The notes under the pieces are model-generated. The model was not told where the DNA came from and made no database searches. It worked only from the letters and a program-made list of their open reading frames with translations. Made by a program: the position numbers and the translations under genes. Shown here piece after piece: positions 56,526 through 64,000 of a DNA stretch of 64,000 nt (positions are counted from its first letter, which is position 1; the number at the start of each line of letters is the position of its first letter). The stretch comes from Chlorobiota bacterium (lineage in GTDB: Bacteria; Bacteroidota; Ignavibacteria; OLB7): NCBI GenBank assembly GCA_016700335.1, contig CP065014.1, positions 781,001 to 845,000 on the forward strand, given 5' to 3'.

Positions 56526-57470
56526 TTAGTCCTGAACTGTGTTTACAAATGTAGTTTTTTTTCGATAATAGTTTTTCCATAATCTATCGGTTTTTATATT
56601 TGTTTTTGAATGATGTATATTATTTGGTGTATGGTTTCCAATACTCATATGTGGTCTTTCATTGTTATACAAATCTACTACAGCTTTAAGTAATTCCTTA
56701 GCATCATTTAAGTTATCAATATTATAAGTTTCTAAATACTCATCTTTGATGATTCCATTTACACGTTCTGCCACTGCATTTTCTAATGGATCGCCTTTTT
56801 CTGTCATACTAATATTGATATTATTATCTTTCAATAGCTTTACATAAGCATTGCTACAATATTGTATACCTCTATCGCTATGATGAATGAGATTACTTAC
56901 TGGATAGGTGTGCTGCAAATGGCTCTCTGGCCCCAAGCCAGAGAGAGCCATTTGCAATGCTTGAATACTTTCTATCGCTTCCATAGTTTCAGCTACTTGA
57001 TAGCCTACTATCTTATGTGAATATGCATCAGTAATAAAACTGATGTAAAGATGCTCTCCAGTATCTATTTTCCAATAAGTGATATCACTTACCCAAAGTT
57101 GGTTGATTTTAGTTGGTACAAACTCACGTACGAGATTAGGATATTTTCTTAACCAATGATATGAATTCGTAGTTTGTATTCTACGTTTACGTTTTCTTAC
57201 TAATAAATGATTAGCCGAAAGCATATTAAATAGTGCATCTCTGCCTATTTTTATTTGATGTTCAAGAATAAATGGTTGTAATAATTCATATAGTTTTCGT
57301 GTTCCCATTCTACGATGATTTTTACGAATTTCTTTTACTTGATGTATAATCAAATCTTCTTCTAGAGTAGAAGATATTCCTTCCCAATTGTTCTGATAAT
57401 AAGCCTGTCTAGTAATACCAAACCATCCACATAACTTGGCTAATCCTATGTGTGAAAAATTATTTTTCAT
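56526..57470 (-). CDS. IS3 transposase OrfB (DDE integrase)
   Basis: 314 residues. An HTH_21-like N-terminal part (EEDLIIHQVKEIRKNHRRMGTRKLYELL) precedes the rve core with its catalytic triad: D in QLWVSDITYW, D in LIHHSDRGIQYCS and E in LENAVAERVNG. It is probably made mainly as an OrfAB fusion by -1 frameshifting. The last codons run through the terminal repeat, and the TAA stop (56526-56528) lies in flanking DNA just outside the element. Confidence 0.93.
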   Translation of the reverse strand: MKNNFSHIGLAKLCGWFGITRQAYYQNNWEGISSTLEEDLIIHQVKEIRKNHRRMGTRKLYELLQPFILEHQIKIGRDALFNMLSANHLLVRKRKRRIQTTNSYHWLRKYPNLVREFVPTKINQLWVSDITYWKIDTGEHLYISFITDAYSHKIVGYQVAETMEAIESIQALQMALSGLGPESHLQHTYPVSNLIHHSDRGIQYCSNAYVKLLKDNNINISMTEKGDPLENAVAERVNGIIKDEYLETYNIDNLNDAKELLKAVVDLYNNERPHMSIGNHTPNNIHHSKTNIKTDRLWKNYYRKKTTFVNTVQD

Positions 57471-57941
57471 TACTTCTATGGTTTGGTATTGAGCTTTTTT
57501 CTAATCGGTATATTAAACTCTTTTTCTGCAATATCTACCATAGTAGAAAATGCAATTGCCTTTAGTTCGGCATCCTTTAACTGCTTTTCCAAATCAGCAA
57601 TTCGTTTTTTTAATTGAAGATTTTCAAAAGAATCATCTTCAATTTTAATCTCCTTATCTGGTTTTGATTTCTTAGTTACCATGAGATAATTATTTGATAC
57701 AATATTAGGCCTTCTTGTTTTAATTCCAACATTATATCCTAGTTGACGCATCCAGCGCAGTAGTTGACCATGTTCTTCTATATCTCCAGTATATTTTTCC
57801 CAAATTTCAACTTTAGTACAGCCAGTCGCAATTAACTCTTGAATGATTTGATGTCTTTCTTCTAAGGTATAATACTTACCTGCTTTTTGAATGATTTTTT
57901 TGTCCATTTTTACACTTTTTAGTGTAAACCTATTTCAGGAC
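56529..57941 (-). mobile_element. IS3-family insertion sequence, apparently intact
   Basis: 1413 bp bounded by imperfect inverted repeats starting GTCCTGAA and containing GTTTACA (left end 56529, right end 57941). It carries orfA and orfB in different frames, linked by an A_AAA_AAG slippery site. No clear target duplication: the left flank is a truncated metzincin gene and the right flank a fragment of an unrelated gene, so the ends no longer represent one insertion site. Confidence 0.88.
57476..57907 (-). CDS. IS3 transposase OrfA
   Basis: 143 residues with an N-terminal helix-turn-helix (YYTLEERHQIIQELIATGCTKVEIWEKY) and a leucine-rich coiled coil (FENLQLKKRIADLEKQLKDAELKA). Near its end the zero frame reads AGA-AAA-AAG, giving the slippery heptamer A_AAA_AAG; the -1 frame is open into OrfB (AQYQTIEV then MKNNFSH). 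Confidence 0.9.
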   Translation of the reverse strand: MDKKIIQKAGKYYTLEERHQIIQELIATGCTKVEIWEKYTGDIEEHGQLLRWMRQLGYNVGIKTRRPNIVSNNYLMVTKKSKPDKEIKIEDDSFENLQLKKRIADLEKQLKDAELKAIAFSTMVDIAEKEFNIPIRKKLNTKP

Positions 57942-57973
57942 AAGACATTGCTCAAGGGGGCAAGAAATTATTT
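57942..57973 (+). pseudogene. Fragment of choice-of-anchor D gene joined to the tracrRNA unit
   Basis: TTGCTCAAGGGGGCAAGAAA continuing to ATTATTT matches 52182-52208 inside the 49000 gene with one mismatch. The match overlaps the left end of the second tracrRNA-VOC unit in AAGAAATTATTT, a 12-bp stretch also present at 35917, and is a likely microhomology junction. Confidence 0.6.
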
Positions 57974-58016
57974 GAAAAAAATGAAATTAACATTACAAAT
58001 TTAGTATATTTGTAGC

Positions 58017-58100
58017 GAAGCAAATCACAATAAGGATTATTCCGTAGTGAAAACATTTAAGGCAGTCCCAATTAAGTAATTAGTTGGGATTGTTTGTTTC
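58017..58100 (+). ncRNA. tracrRNA, copy 2
   Basis: All 84 nt are identical to the Cas9-adjacent tracrRNA: anti-repeat GAAGCAAATCACAAT, AAGGATTATTCC segment and terminator hairpin. The -7 box TATATTTG is kept (58005-58012); one base between it and the start differs (C to G). It should be transcribed and compete for or supplement the same crRNAs. Confidence 0.88.
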
Positions 58101-58139
58101 TAAATTTCAATATAATTAAATCAAGAAACATAAGTTTAG

Positions 58140-58529
58140 TTACAAAATATAACCTATTTCCCAAACATGCCCGAAAGGGTCTATTAATCTTCCAATTCTC
58201 CATACATTTTCAGTAGTCATTGGGCAAAGTAGAGTAGCACCATTCTTGATGGCATTATTGAAAAGGGAATCAGCATTTTTTGTGTTTAAAACTAACCTTA
58301 CAATGCTACTTAATGAAGCAACTTTAGGTGAAACATCTGTATCATTATCATTGTCACCAACCCAGAATTCAGCCCCTTCAATTGCAATTTGACAAATCAA
58401 TTTATTATTACCAATTTTATGCTTAACGCACACAACAGCACCAAAATTAATAGTATAAAATTCAATAGCTTTTTCAGCATTGGAAACCACTAAAAATGGT
58501 TTAATGGTAGTTGAATTGTTTTGGTTCAA
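58140..58529 (-). CDS. VOC (glyoxalase/bleomycin-resistance fold) protein, copy 2
   Basis: 129 residues, differing from the 36094 product at three positions and intact. Only ~22 bp upstream of the ATG are shared between the copies, so the two genes have different promoter contexts. An intact frame in both copies suggests a recent duplication or retained function. Confidence 0.85.
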   Translation of the reverse strand: MNQNNSTTIKPFLVVSNAEKAIEFYTINFGAVVCVKHKIGNNKLICQIAIEGAEFWVGDNDNDTDVSPKVASLSSIVRLVLNTKNADSLFNNAIKNGATLLCPMTTENVWRIGRLIDPFGHVWEIGYIL

Positions 58530-58645
58530 AGTTTATGTTTATGTTTTTGAAATGAGATTAATATAAAATGTTGAAAAAGATTATTAGCTGCTTCAAAAAG
58601 ATTGGTTGTATTAAGTATTGAAAAATTCAATTGTCAGAACAGGAT

Positions 58646-59022
58646 TTAAAAATTGTTTTGAATAACATGATTTGTTGAGTATCCTGTTGGAGTAACCAAT
58701 AACTTGTTATACATTCTTTTAGATTCAAGGCTTAAACCTCCAAAATTGATAAGTAAACTAACGGCAATGTTACAAGCTTCGAGGTAATTTATAGCTTGAG
58801 CCTTGTGAACAACTTCTATTTTTTCCATAGCTTTAAGTTCCAACATAATATAATTCTCAACAAAAAAATCCACCCGTCTAGTGCCTATATGTTCATTTCT
58901 GTAACGAAAGGCATTTCCATTTCTATCACAAACGAAAAGTTAGCAAGACTCATTTCGATAGCTAAAGCTCTTTGGTAAATAACTTCATGAAATCCGTTTC
59001 CAAGTGTATTGTGAACTTGCAT
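58646..59022 (-). pseudogene. GxxExxY-family protein, frameshifted
   Basis: The first frame (from ATG 59022) reads MQVHNTLGNGFHEVIYQRALAIEM, containing the family signature GxxExxY, and stops after TEMNI. A second frame continues as VDFFVENYIMLELKAMEKIE...AINYLEACNIAVSLLINFG, the rest of this small PDDEXK-like fold. One frameshift near 58880 separates them. Such genes often sit beside type I restriction and Fic genes in Bacteroidota. Confidence 0.75.
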
Positions 59023-59054
59023 AGACTAACTAATAATTTTGTGGTTGTTATTAT

Positions 59055-59357
59055 TTAAATCTTCATACATTTCGTTTTTTTTCTTGAGCATCTATAAATT
59101 GTTTTAATCTTGTTCTGAACAATGATATTATTAGAGTTATGGCAATTATATTCAGTTGTATTAATCTTTCTGAGAGATAGTCCTTGGTGAATTAATACCG
59201 CGTTAATACTTTCCATATTACTTAATATCGCTAATTGTTCAATACTTACATTGTCTCGAATATTACATTCGGCATTTGGATTGTTATCTCTCCATTCTTT
59301 TGATGTGATTCCAAACAATGCTACGTTGAGCAAATCAGCTTCACTGGCATATACAAA
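59055..59357 (-). pseudogene. KilA-N-type protein, C-terminal fragment
   Basis: The frame reads FVYASEADLLNVALFGITSK then NIRDNVSIEQLAILSNMESINAVLI, the conserved C-terminal block of KilA-N domain proteins found next to restriction loci; no start or DNA-binding domain remains. The last ~30 residues are frameshifted. Family assigned from memory of this block, so moderate confidence. Confidence 0.55.
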
Positions 59358-59359
59358 GA

Positions 59360-59434
59360 TTACATTCTCTTTTGAAAACTTTTTGCAATAATTCGGTATT
59401 GAGTGGCACGTTCTATTTGACCAACTTTGCTCAT
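59360..59434 (-). pseudogene. HsdR-like N-terminal remnant
   Basis: 24 codons, MSKVGQIERATQYRIIAKSF, resemble the N-terminus of type I restriction HsdR subunits (usually KVGQxERxTQxRVI). The ATG overlaps the stop of the upstream Fic fragment as TAATG, the arrangement of coupled genes. The remainder of the gene is gone; the next fragment begins 3 bp on. Confidence 0.45.
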
Positions 59435-59690
59435 TATCTGAATAATTTTAAAAATTGCTCAAACGCAAATACTCTGTTTCGTTTAAAACCTGTTAATTCT
59501 ACCAAAATCTCAAGTCTCACAAAATCATTTAATAGTCTTAAAACAGTGGGTGCACTAACATTCAAAGCAGCTGCAATGCTTTGAATAACATTAATGGGTT
59601 GACTATATAAATAATACAAGACATTTTTAGCAAGCATTTGTTTTTTGCCAATCTGTTTACTTTTGGTTGCAATTGCTATTATAGAAATTT
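59434..59690 (-). pseudogene. Fic-family protein, C-terminal winged-helix fragment
   Basis: The frame reads MLAKNVLYYLYSQPINVIQSIAAALNVSAPTVLRLLNDF and ends LTGFKRNRVFAFEQFLKLF, matching the winged-helix that closes Fic proteins of Bacteroidota. The catalytic HPFxxGNGR part is absent. It lies directly upstream of the HsdR-like remnant. Confidence 0.55.
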
Positions 59691-60148
59691 ATATTTTCAG
59701 TTAGACGGTTTTGTGTAAATATAAAATACCATATTTTCAGTTTGAACCATTTGTCTGAATCAGGATTTTGATTGTCTTGATATTTTTTGTTGAATACTTT
59801 TTTGAATTGCAAACTTGTATTTCCAAAATTGATTAATAAACCAATAGGAAAATCATAATCTACAACATAATTTTTAGCTTGTGCTAAGTGCACATCTTCC
59901 AAATTTATCAAAGCCTTAAATTACACTATCACTTTTCCTTCCACAACAAAATAAGCTCAGCGAATTCCTACATTAATGTAATCATAATAAATAGATTGTT
60001 CTTTATCACTACCAAAACTTAAGCTTGCTCTTTCCATTTCAATTGCCAAATACCTTTGGTAAATTACCTCTTGAAACCAATTGCCCAATGTTTTATACAC
60101 TTCCATTTCACAACCATTAATTTTATATATCAATTCGTCTATTATCAT
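59657..60148 (-). pseudogene. Second GxxExxY-family protein with nonsense mutations
   Basis: From ATG 60148 (MIIDELIYKINGCEMEVYKTLG) the signature NWFQEVIYQRYLAIEM is seen. The frame is interrupted by a TGA after VGIR and a TAA before FKALINLEDVHLAQAKNY, both in the same frame, then continues to 59657. Two nonsense mutations, no frameshift. Paralogue of the 58646 pseudogene. Confidence 0.75.
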
Positions 60149-60176
60149 TTCTATTTTTATTTTTTGGATGAAAATT

Positions 60177-60349
60177 GTCTGAATCAGGATTTATAGGATT
60201 TACAAGATTTTAAGTTTCCAAGATTCTAAGATTCTAAGATTCTAAGATTCTAAGATTCTAAGATTTTAGATTATAAATTTGATTATTCTTATTATTCTGT
60301 ATATTAAAATCCTGTTTATCCTTTAATCTTGTAAATCCTGATTCTGACA
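60177..60349. repeat. Inverted repeat enclosing an 8-bp microsatellite
   Basis: The arms TGTCTGAATCAGGATTTA (60177-60194, continuing to ACAAGATT) and AATCTTGTAAATCCTGATTC (60325-60344) are inverted copies. Between them lies (AAGATTCT)n, about six units at 60219-60264. A partial copy of the arm occurs near 59750. This resembles a dispersed miniature repeat rather than a gene. Confidence 0.7.
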
Positions 60350-60392
60350 TTTTTCCCAGTTAACAAATTCCTATGTAAATTAACAATTCATT

Positions 60393-61472
60393 TCAATTGT
60401 TAAGCAATCTAGACATCATTAAAGAAAAAATATCTATGTTATTTTTAAACTTAATTACTGGGCTTCTACCAGAATCTTTTGAAATTTCAATTCCATCTGA
60501 AAAAGGAGTAAAAGACAATATTTTTTGAAGTTTAATATTCATATTTTTTAATTCACCCACAAAAATTATTCTTTGGTTTGTTAGATACAATGTTCCAGAA
60601 TCAATTTTCATTAAAAGTTCACTGGAAACTATTTGAGGTTTAATTGATCCAATTCTATATCTAACGCCTTTCATTATTTTAATATTTGCAGTTGTACCCT
60701 TATAATTGATTCTTTGGGTTACAGTTTTCAATTCAAACCAATCACAATTTGTTTGAAAAAAACATTTTTCTTTTTTCACTAAATTGATATTAACATCTAT
60801 TTCAGGAATATCTCCATTTTCAATAACCCAATAAAATTTAAATCTATCCAAATCGGATTTTGATTTATTATTAATATCAAGATTTACATTTAAGTTCTTA
60901 GAAATTGCATTTAGTTGTTCTTCTTCGGTAGGTGATAATCTTTCATCAGTAAGGGAATTGAATAATAAATCTTTTACAAATTGTCTTCTAACTTGAGTGG
61001 ATATTTCAATTTCAAATTCTTCAGAAAGAAGTAAATCTTTCTGTAAATTGTTTAAAAATTCTTGTTCAGATTCTTCTATTTTTCCATCAGAAATAATTTC
61101 TTTAAAACTATTCTTATAAATTTCACTTATATAATTATTTTGTAATTCAAGAATATCTTTGTTAGGAATTGATAAAATTTCCTTTAAGTGTTTTAATTCA
61201 ATCAATTCGTTTTCAGATAGAGCTTTATCAATTAAACAATGTTTGAAATAGACTGAATATAAATCTAATAAACCAGTAAAACTATTTCCTAAAATATTAC
61301 TTCCATAATTATTTGCAATTTCAGAAATGTCTGCTTGAGTTACTTCCAAAATTTGATTTTGAGATAATAGATTGTTTATTTCTAAAACAAAATTTTGAGG
61401 AAGTTTTTTATTAAATAGTTGTTGAAAAAAACTTGGTTTGTTTAACTCTTTAAAGATATAAACACTATTCAT
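60393..61472 (-). CDS. TerB-like / PH-like domain protein, cytoplasmic
   Basis: 359 residues without signal peptide or membrane segment. The N-terminal ~230 residues are helical with acidic repeats of the TerB type (DKALSENELIELKHLKEIL, SDGKIEESEQEFLNNLQKDL, DERLSPTEEEQLNAISKNL). The C-terminal part (SGTLYLTNQRIIFVGELKN) is a PH/GRAM-like strand pattern. Function unknown; monocistronic. Confidence 0.7.
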   Translation of the reverse strand: MNSVYIFKELNKPSFFQQLFNKKLPQNFVLEINNLLSQNQILEVTQADISEIANNYGSNILGNSFTGLLDLYSVYFKHCLIDKALSENELIELKHLKEILSIPNKDILELQNNYISEIYKNSFKEIISDGKIEESEQEFLNNLQKDLLLSEEFEIEISTQVRRQFVKDLLFNSLTDERLSPTEEEQLNAISKNLNVNLDINNKSKSDLDRFKFYWVIENGDIPEIDVNINLVKKEKCFFQTNCDWFELKTVTQRINYKGTTANIKIMKGVRYRIGSIKPQIVSSELLMKIDSGTLYLTNQRIIFVGELKNMNIKLQKILSFTPFSDGIEISKDSGRSPVIKFKNNIDIFSLMMSRLLNN

Positions 61473-61614
61473 ATAATTAATTTTATAATTAAATTGAATT
61501 GTTAGAAATTCAAAAACAGTTATCTAACTTTTTATAAAAATATTAATTATTTAAAATTAAATTAGAAGATTTTATACAATATAAAATATAAATAATTTGT
61601 ATATAGTTTAAATT

Positions 61615-62097
61615 TCAATTAGATTTTTTAATAATCATTCCATCAGCAACCAAATGGCTAAAGTAACCAGCAACTGAACCTAAGTAAAAGGGTAGCCCTT
61701 CAAGATTATGGTAATTTTTTGCATAGTACATTGGTAAAAGAAGAATTGGTAATGGAATTAAAATCATTGCAAAAACTGAATGAGTCCAACTTCTATGACG
61801 GCTAACAATTGGAAGCAAAGTTAAAAATCCGAGTAGTGCAGCTTCTTTATTCATTTCTAGAATAATAAGAATTAAATCTAATACAAAAAAGAGTCTATAA
61901 AAAAGCAATTGTCCTTTACTTTTAATGTCAATATCTGGGAACAATGAAAATAAAACAGCCAACCACACAACACCAATAGCTGTACTTAATTTTAATGGCA
62001 AGCTCATTGAATTAGCATATGCAGTAGTTGTAGAGCCTACAATAAGAATAAGAGCAAACACAACTGCAAAAGAAATATGGTTTTTATATCCAGGCAA
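61615..62097 (-). CDS. YdjM-like (DUF457) inner-membrane metal-dependent hydrolase family
   Basis: 160 residues with four to five hydrophobic helices. Conserved motifs of the family are visible: MPGYKNHISFAVVF (start His), SLFPDIDIKSKGQ, SRHRSWTHSVFAM and SHLVADGM. The His/Asp set suggests a membrane metal site; the physiological role of the family is poorly defined. Confidence 0.85.
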   Translation of the reverse strand: MPGYKNHISFAVVFALILIVGSTTTAYANSMSLPLKLSTAIGVVWLAVLFSLFPDIDIKSKGQLLFYRLFFVLDLILIILEMNKEAALLGFLTLLPIVSRHRSWTHSVFAMILIPLPILLLPMYYAKNYHNLEGLPFYLGSVAGYFSHLVADGMIIKKSN

Positions 62098-62316
62098 TAA
62101 ACAAATTTTATTTTGGTTTTAGAATCTTTACTTAAATATTGTTATGAAAAAGTAAGAACAAAAATATAATTTATATTTCTAATTTATTTACCTTCATTTC
62201 CTTTTATTTAAAATAGAGAGTTAAATTTGCATCTATTAAAAATTGAACAATGGTAACAATAAATTATAATTTGAAATTCATCTGTATTATTTTCAAATTA
62301 TTTATCAATAAAAATT

Positions 62317-63666
62317 ATGTCAATTAAACTTAGCGATTTAACAGAAGTATCTGAATTAAAAGATCATATTGGAGAAGAAGTTTCTTTAGGAGGTTGGTGT
62401 TATAACTCAAGAATTTCCAAAAATGTAAAGTTCGTTGTACTTCGAGATGGAACTGGATATGTGCAATGTGTTTTCACAAATTCAGCATTAAATAATGCTT
62501 TTGATAGAGTTGATGAAATTTCTCAGGAGACAAGTTTGTATATTAAAGGCAAGGTTGTTCAGCATCCAAAGCAAGAGAATGTATTTGAGATTGAAGGTAT
62601 AGATTTTGAAATAATAAATAAAGCAATTGATTACCCAATTACTCCAAAGGAGCATGGAATTGAATTTCTTTTTGATAGAAGACATTTACATTTACGTTCA
62701 GCAAAGCCACATGCAGTACTCAGAATTAGGCATAGAATTGTAAAAGCAATTCGAGATTTTTTTGACTCAAGAGGATTCACACTTCTAGATTCACCTATTC
62801 TTACAGCAAATGCTGGTGAGGGTACAGGAAATTTATTTTCCACTCCATATTTTGATTTTGAAAATGCTTACCTTGCTCAAACTGGACAGCTTTATGGTGA
62901 AGCTGGTGCAATGTCATTAAGGAAAATATATACTTTTGGTCCTACATTCAGAGCAGAAAAATCAAAAACTCGCAGACATTTAACAGAGTTTTGGATGATT
63001 GAACCTGAGGTTGCATTCCTTGACTTAGAAGGGAATATGCGCTTAGCGGAAGATTATATTTCATATATTATTGCATCAGTTTTAACTGATTGTCAAGAAG
63101 AATTAAAAAGACTTGAGCGTGATACCACAAAATTAGAATCAGTTGTTACACCATTCCCAAGAATTTCATATACTGAATCTGTAGAGCTTCTAAAAATTAA
63201 AATTCCAAATTGGAACTTAAATAGAAAGTCAGATCAAGAAGAAATGGAAATGGTGAAATGGGGTGATGATTTTGGAGCACCGCATGAAACCTTAGTTGCA
63301 GAAGATTTTGACAGACCAGTAATAATTCATCATTATCCAACTGAGATAAAAGCATTCTATATGAAAAGAGATGATAATAACCCATTAGTTGTTAAAGCTA
63401 TGGATGTTATAGCTCCAGAAGGTTATGGAGAAATTATTGGTGGTTCTCAACGCGAGGAAAATATTGAGTTTCTTCAACAAAGAATTAAAGATGAAGGTCT
63501 TCCTATGGATGCATTTGAATGGTATTTAGATTTGCGTAGATTTGGTTCGGTCCCTCATTCAGGATTCGGAATGGGTTTAGAAAGAGTTGTTGCTTGGGTG
63601 TGTGGTCTTGACCATATAAGAGAAGCAATACCATTTCCAAGAACAATGAATAGGCTTACTCCTTAA
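62317..63666 (+). CDS. asnS: Asparaginyl-tRNA synthetase
   Basis: 449 residues, the usual AsnRS length. The N-terminal OB-fold anticodon-binding domain (GEEVSLGGWCYNSRISKNVKF) is followed by the class II core: motif 2 FGPTFRAEKSKTRRHLTEFW with EPEVAF, and motif 3 GFGMGLERVVAWVCGLDHIR. The end REAIPFPRTMNRLTP is diagnostic for AsnRS. It charges tRNA-Asn in the cytoplasm. Intact and followed 36 nt later by a polyprenyl synthetase, probably cotranscribed. Confidence 0.96.
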   Translation: MSIKLSDLTEVSELKDHIGEEVSLGGWCYNSRISKNVKFVVLRDGTGYVQCVFTNSALNNAFDRVDEISQETSLYIKGKVVQHPKQENVFEIEGIDFEIINKAIDYPITPKEHGIEFLFDRRHLHLRSAKPHAVLRIRHRIVKAIRDFFDSRGFTLLDSPILTANAGEGTGNLFSTPYFDFENAYLAQTGQLYGEAGAMSLRKIYTFGPTFRAEKSKTRRHLTEFWMIEPEVAFLDLEGNMRLAEDYISYIIASVLTDCQEELKRLERDTTKLESVVTPFPRISYTESVELLKIKIPNWNLNRKSDQEEMEMVKWGDDFGAPHETLVAEDFDRPVIIHHYPTEIKAFYMKRDDNNPLVVKAMDVIAPEGYGEIIGGSQREENIEFLQQRIKDEGLPMDAFEWYLDLRRFGSVPHSGFGMGLERVVAWVCGLDHIREAIPFPRTMNRLTP

Positions 63667-63702
63667 TTTATTTTTTTTAATTTCTTAAATTTATTACAAC
63701 TT

Positions 63703-64000
63703 TTGACACTCGAAGAATCATTAATTTATTATCGTAAACAAATAGATAAGTTCTTAGATGAAACTACAATAAATAAATCGATTGATTCATTATATAATCC
63801 AATCAGATATATTTTAAATAGTGAAGGGAAAAGAATTCGTGCACTCTTAACTATGATAGTTGTAAAAGTGTTTGGTTCAAGACCAGATACAGCATTGTTT
63901 GCCGGAGCATCAATTGAAGTTTTGCATAATTTTACTTTGGTTCATGATGATATAATGGACAACGCTGATACCAGACGAGGTTTGCCAACAATTCACAAGA
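63703..64000 (+). CDS. Polyprenyl (isoprenoid) synthetase, 5' part
   Basis: The frame runs off the window end. ILNSEGKRIRALLTMIVVKVFG is the conserved GKRxRP-like region and VHDDIMDNADTRRGLPTIHK is the first aspartate-rich motif (DDxxD) with the downstream RRG. Chain length of the product cannot be told. No ATG lies at the expected N-terminus; TTG at 63703 gives LTLEESLIYYRKQIDKF, the normal start position, so TTG is the likely initiator. The frame is open back to the asnS stop. Confidence 0.9.
   Translation, partial: MTLEESLIYYRKQIDKFLDETTINKSIDSLYNPIRYILNSEGKRIRALLTMIVVKVFGSRPDTALFAGASIEVLHNFTLVHDDIMDNADTRRGLPTIHK

Larger units (their letters stand above)
57962..58551. repeat. tracrRNA-VOC duplication unit, copy 2
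   Basis: Second copy of the 35917-36505 segment, about 98.5 percent identical, with one extra A near the left end. It contains a tracrRNA promoter and gene and a VOC gene but no cas genes or repeats. It starts 20 bp from the end of the IS3 element. Confidence 0.92.

Noticed and set aside
58017..58100. Second tracrRNA as sign of a second CRISPR-Cas locus nearby
   Set aside because: No repeats matching it and no cas genes are present around 57-60 kb; the unit is a duplicate of the first.
1..64000. tRNA or rRNA genes and a replication origin
   Set aside because: No cloverleaf-like tRNA ends, rRNA-like sequence or DnaA-box clusters were recognised by eye anywhere in the window.

Overview
The window is AT-rich and looks like a member of the Bacteroidota/Chlorobiota group (Ignavibacteria- or Kapabacteria-like; the exact lineage cannot be fixed from sequence alone). 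The evidence is the many secreted proteins ending in a type IX secretion (T9SS, Por) C-terminal sorting domain, promoters of the Bacteroidota form TTG-N19-TAnnTTTG, SBBP/Asp-box propeller families, and a type II-C CRISPR-Cas locus with a Bacteroidota-like tracrRNA.

Layout. 0-7 kb: four consecutive minus-strand transcription units of secreted proteins, each preceded by a copy of the same promoter/leader repeat whose poly(A) spacer varies in length (10, 12, 14, 12). 7-8.3 kb: a decayed IS4-like element. 8.3-13 kb: an Asp-box propeller, a gene split by an amber codon, a frameshifted XRE regulator, gene fragments and a TauE/SafE transporter. 13.9-16.9 kb: a two-gene secreted operon (FG-GAP protein plus unknown). 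17-25.9 kb: four tandem cassettes, each a small Cys-rich secreted protein followed by an Asp-box T9SS propeller, three of them separated by near-identical 395-bp spacers. 25.96-36.1 kb: type II-C CRISPR-Cas, with an array of about 76 repeats, cas2, cas1, cas9 and tracrRNA, followed by a VOC/glyoxalase-fold gene. 36.5-43 kb: a translationally coupled secreted operon (unknown protein, metzincin-like protein, three SBBP paralogues), the last gene truncated where the CRISPR side begins. 44-52.8 kb: large secreted or surface proteins. 53-60.3 kb: a rearranged zone with a frameshifted methyltransferase, a DUF2306/heparinase chimera, a truncated metzincin, an intact IS3 element, a second copy of the tracrRNA-VOC unit, and remnants of what looks like a type I restriction locus. 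60.4-64 kb: ordinary chromosome with a TerB-like protein, a YdjM-like protein, asnS and a polyprenyl synthetase.

Most notable points: (1) the tracrRNA plus VOC gene exists twice, about 22 kb apart, as a ~590-bp unit with an identical 84-nt tracrRNA; (2) every CRISPR repeat contains a near-perfect Bacteroidota promoter, while no leader exists at the transcription-upstream end of the array; (3) the shared surface-protein promoter carries a length-variable poly(A) tract between its -33 and -7 boxes, and several open reading frames are broken at homopolymers, suggesting phase variation of the secretome (indel errors in assembly are the main alternative).
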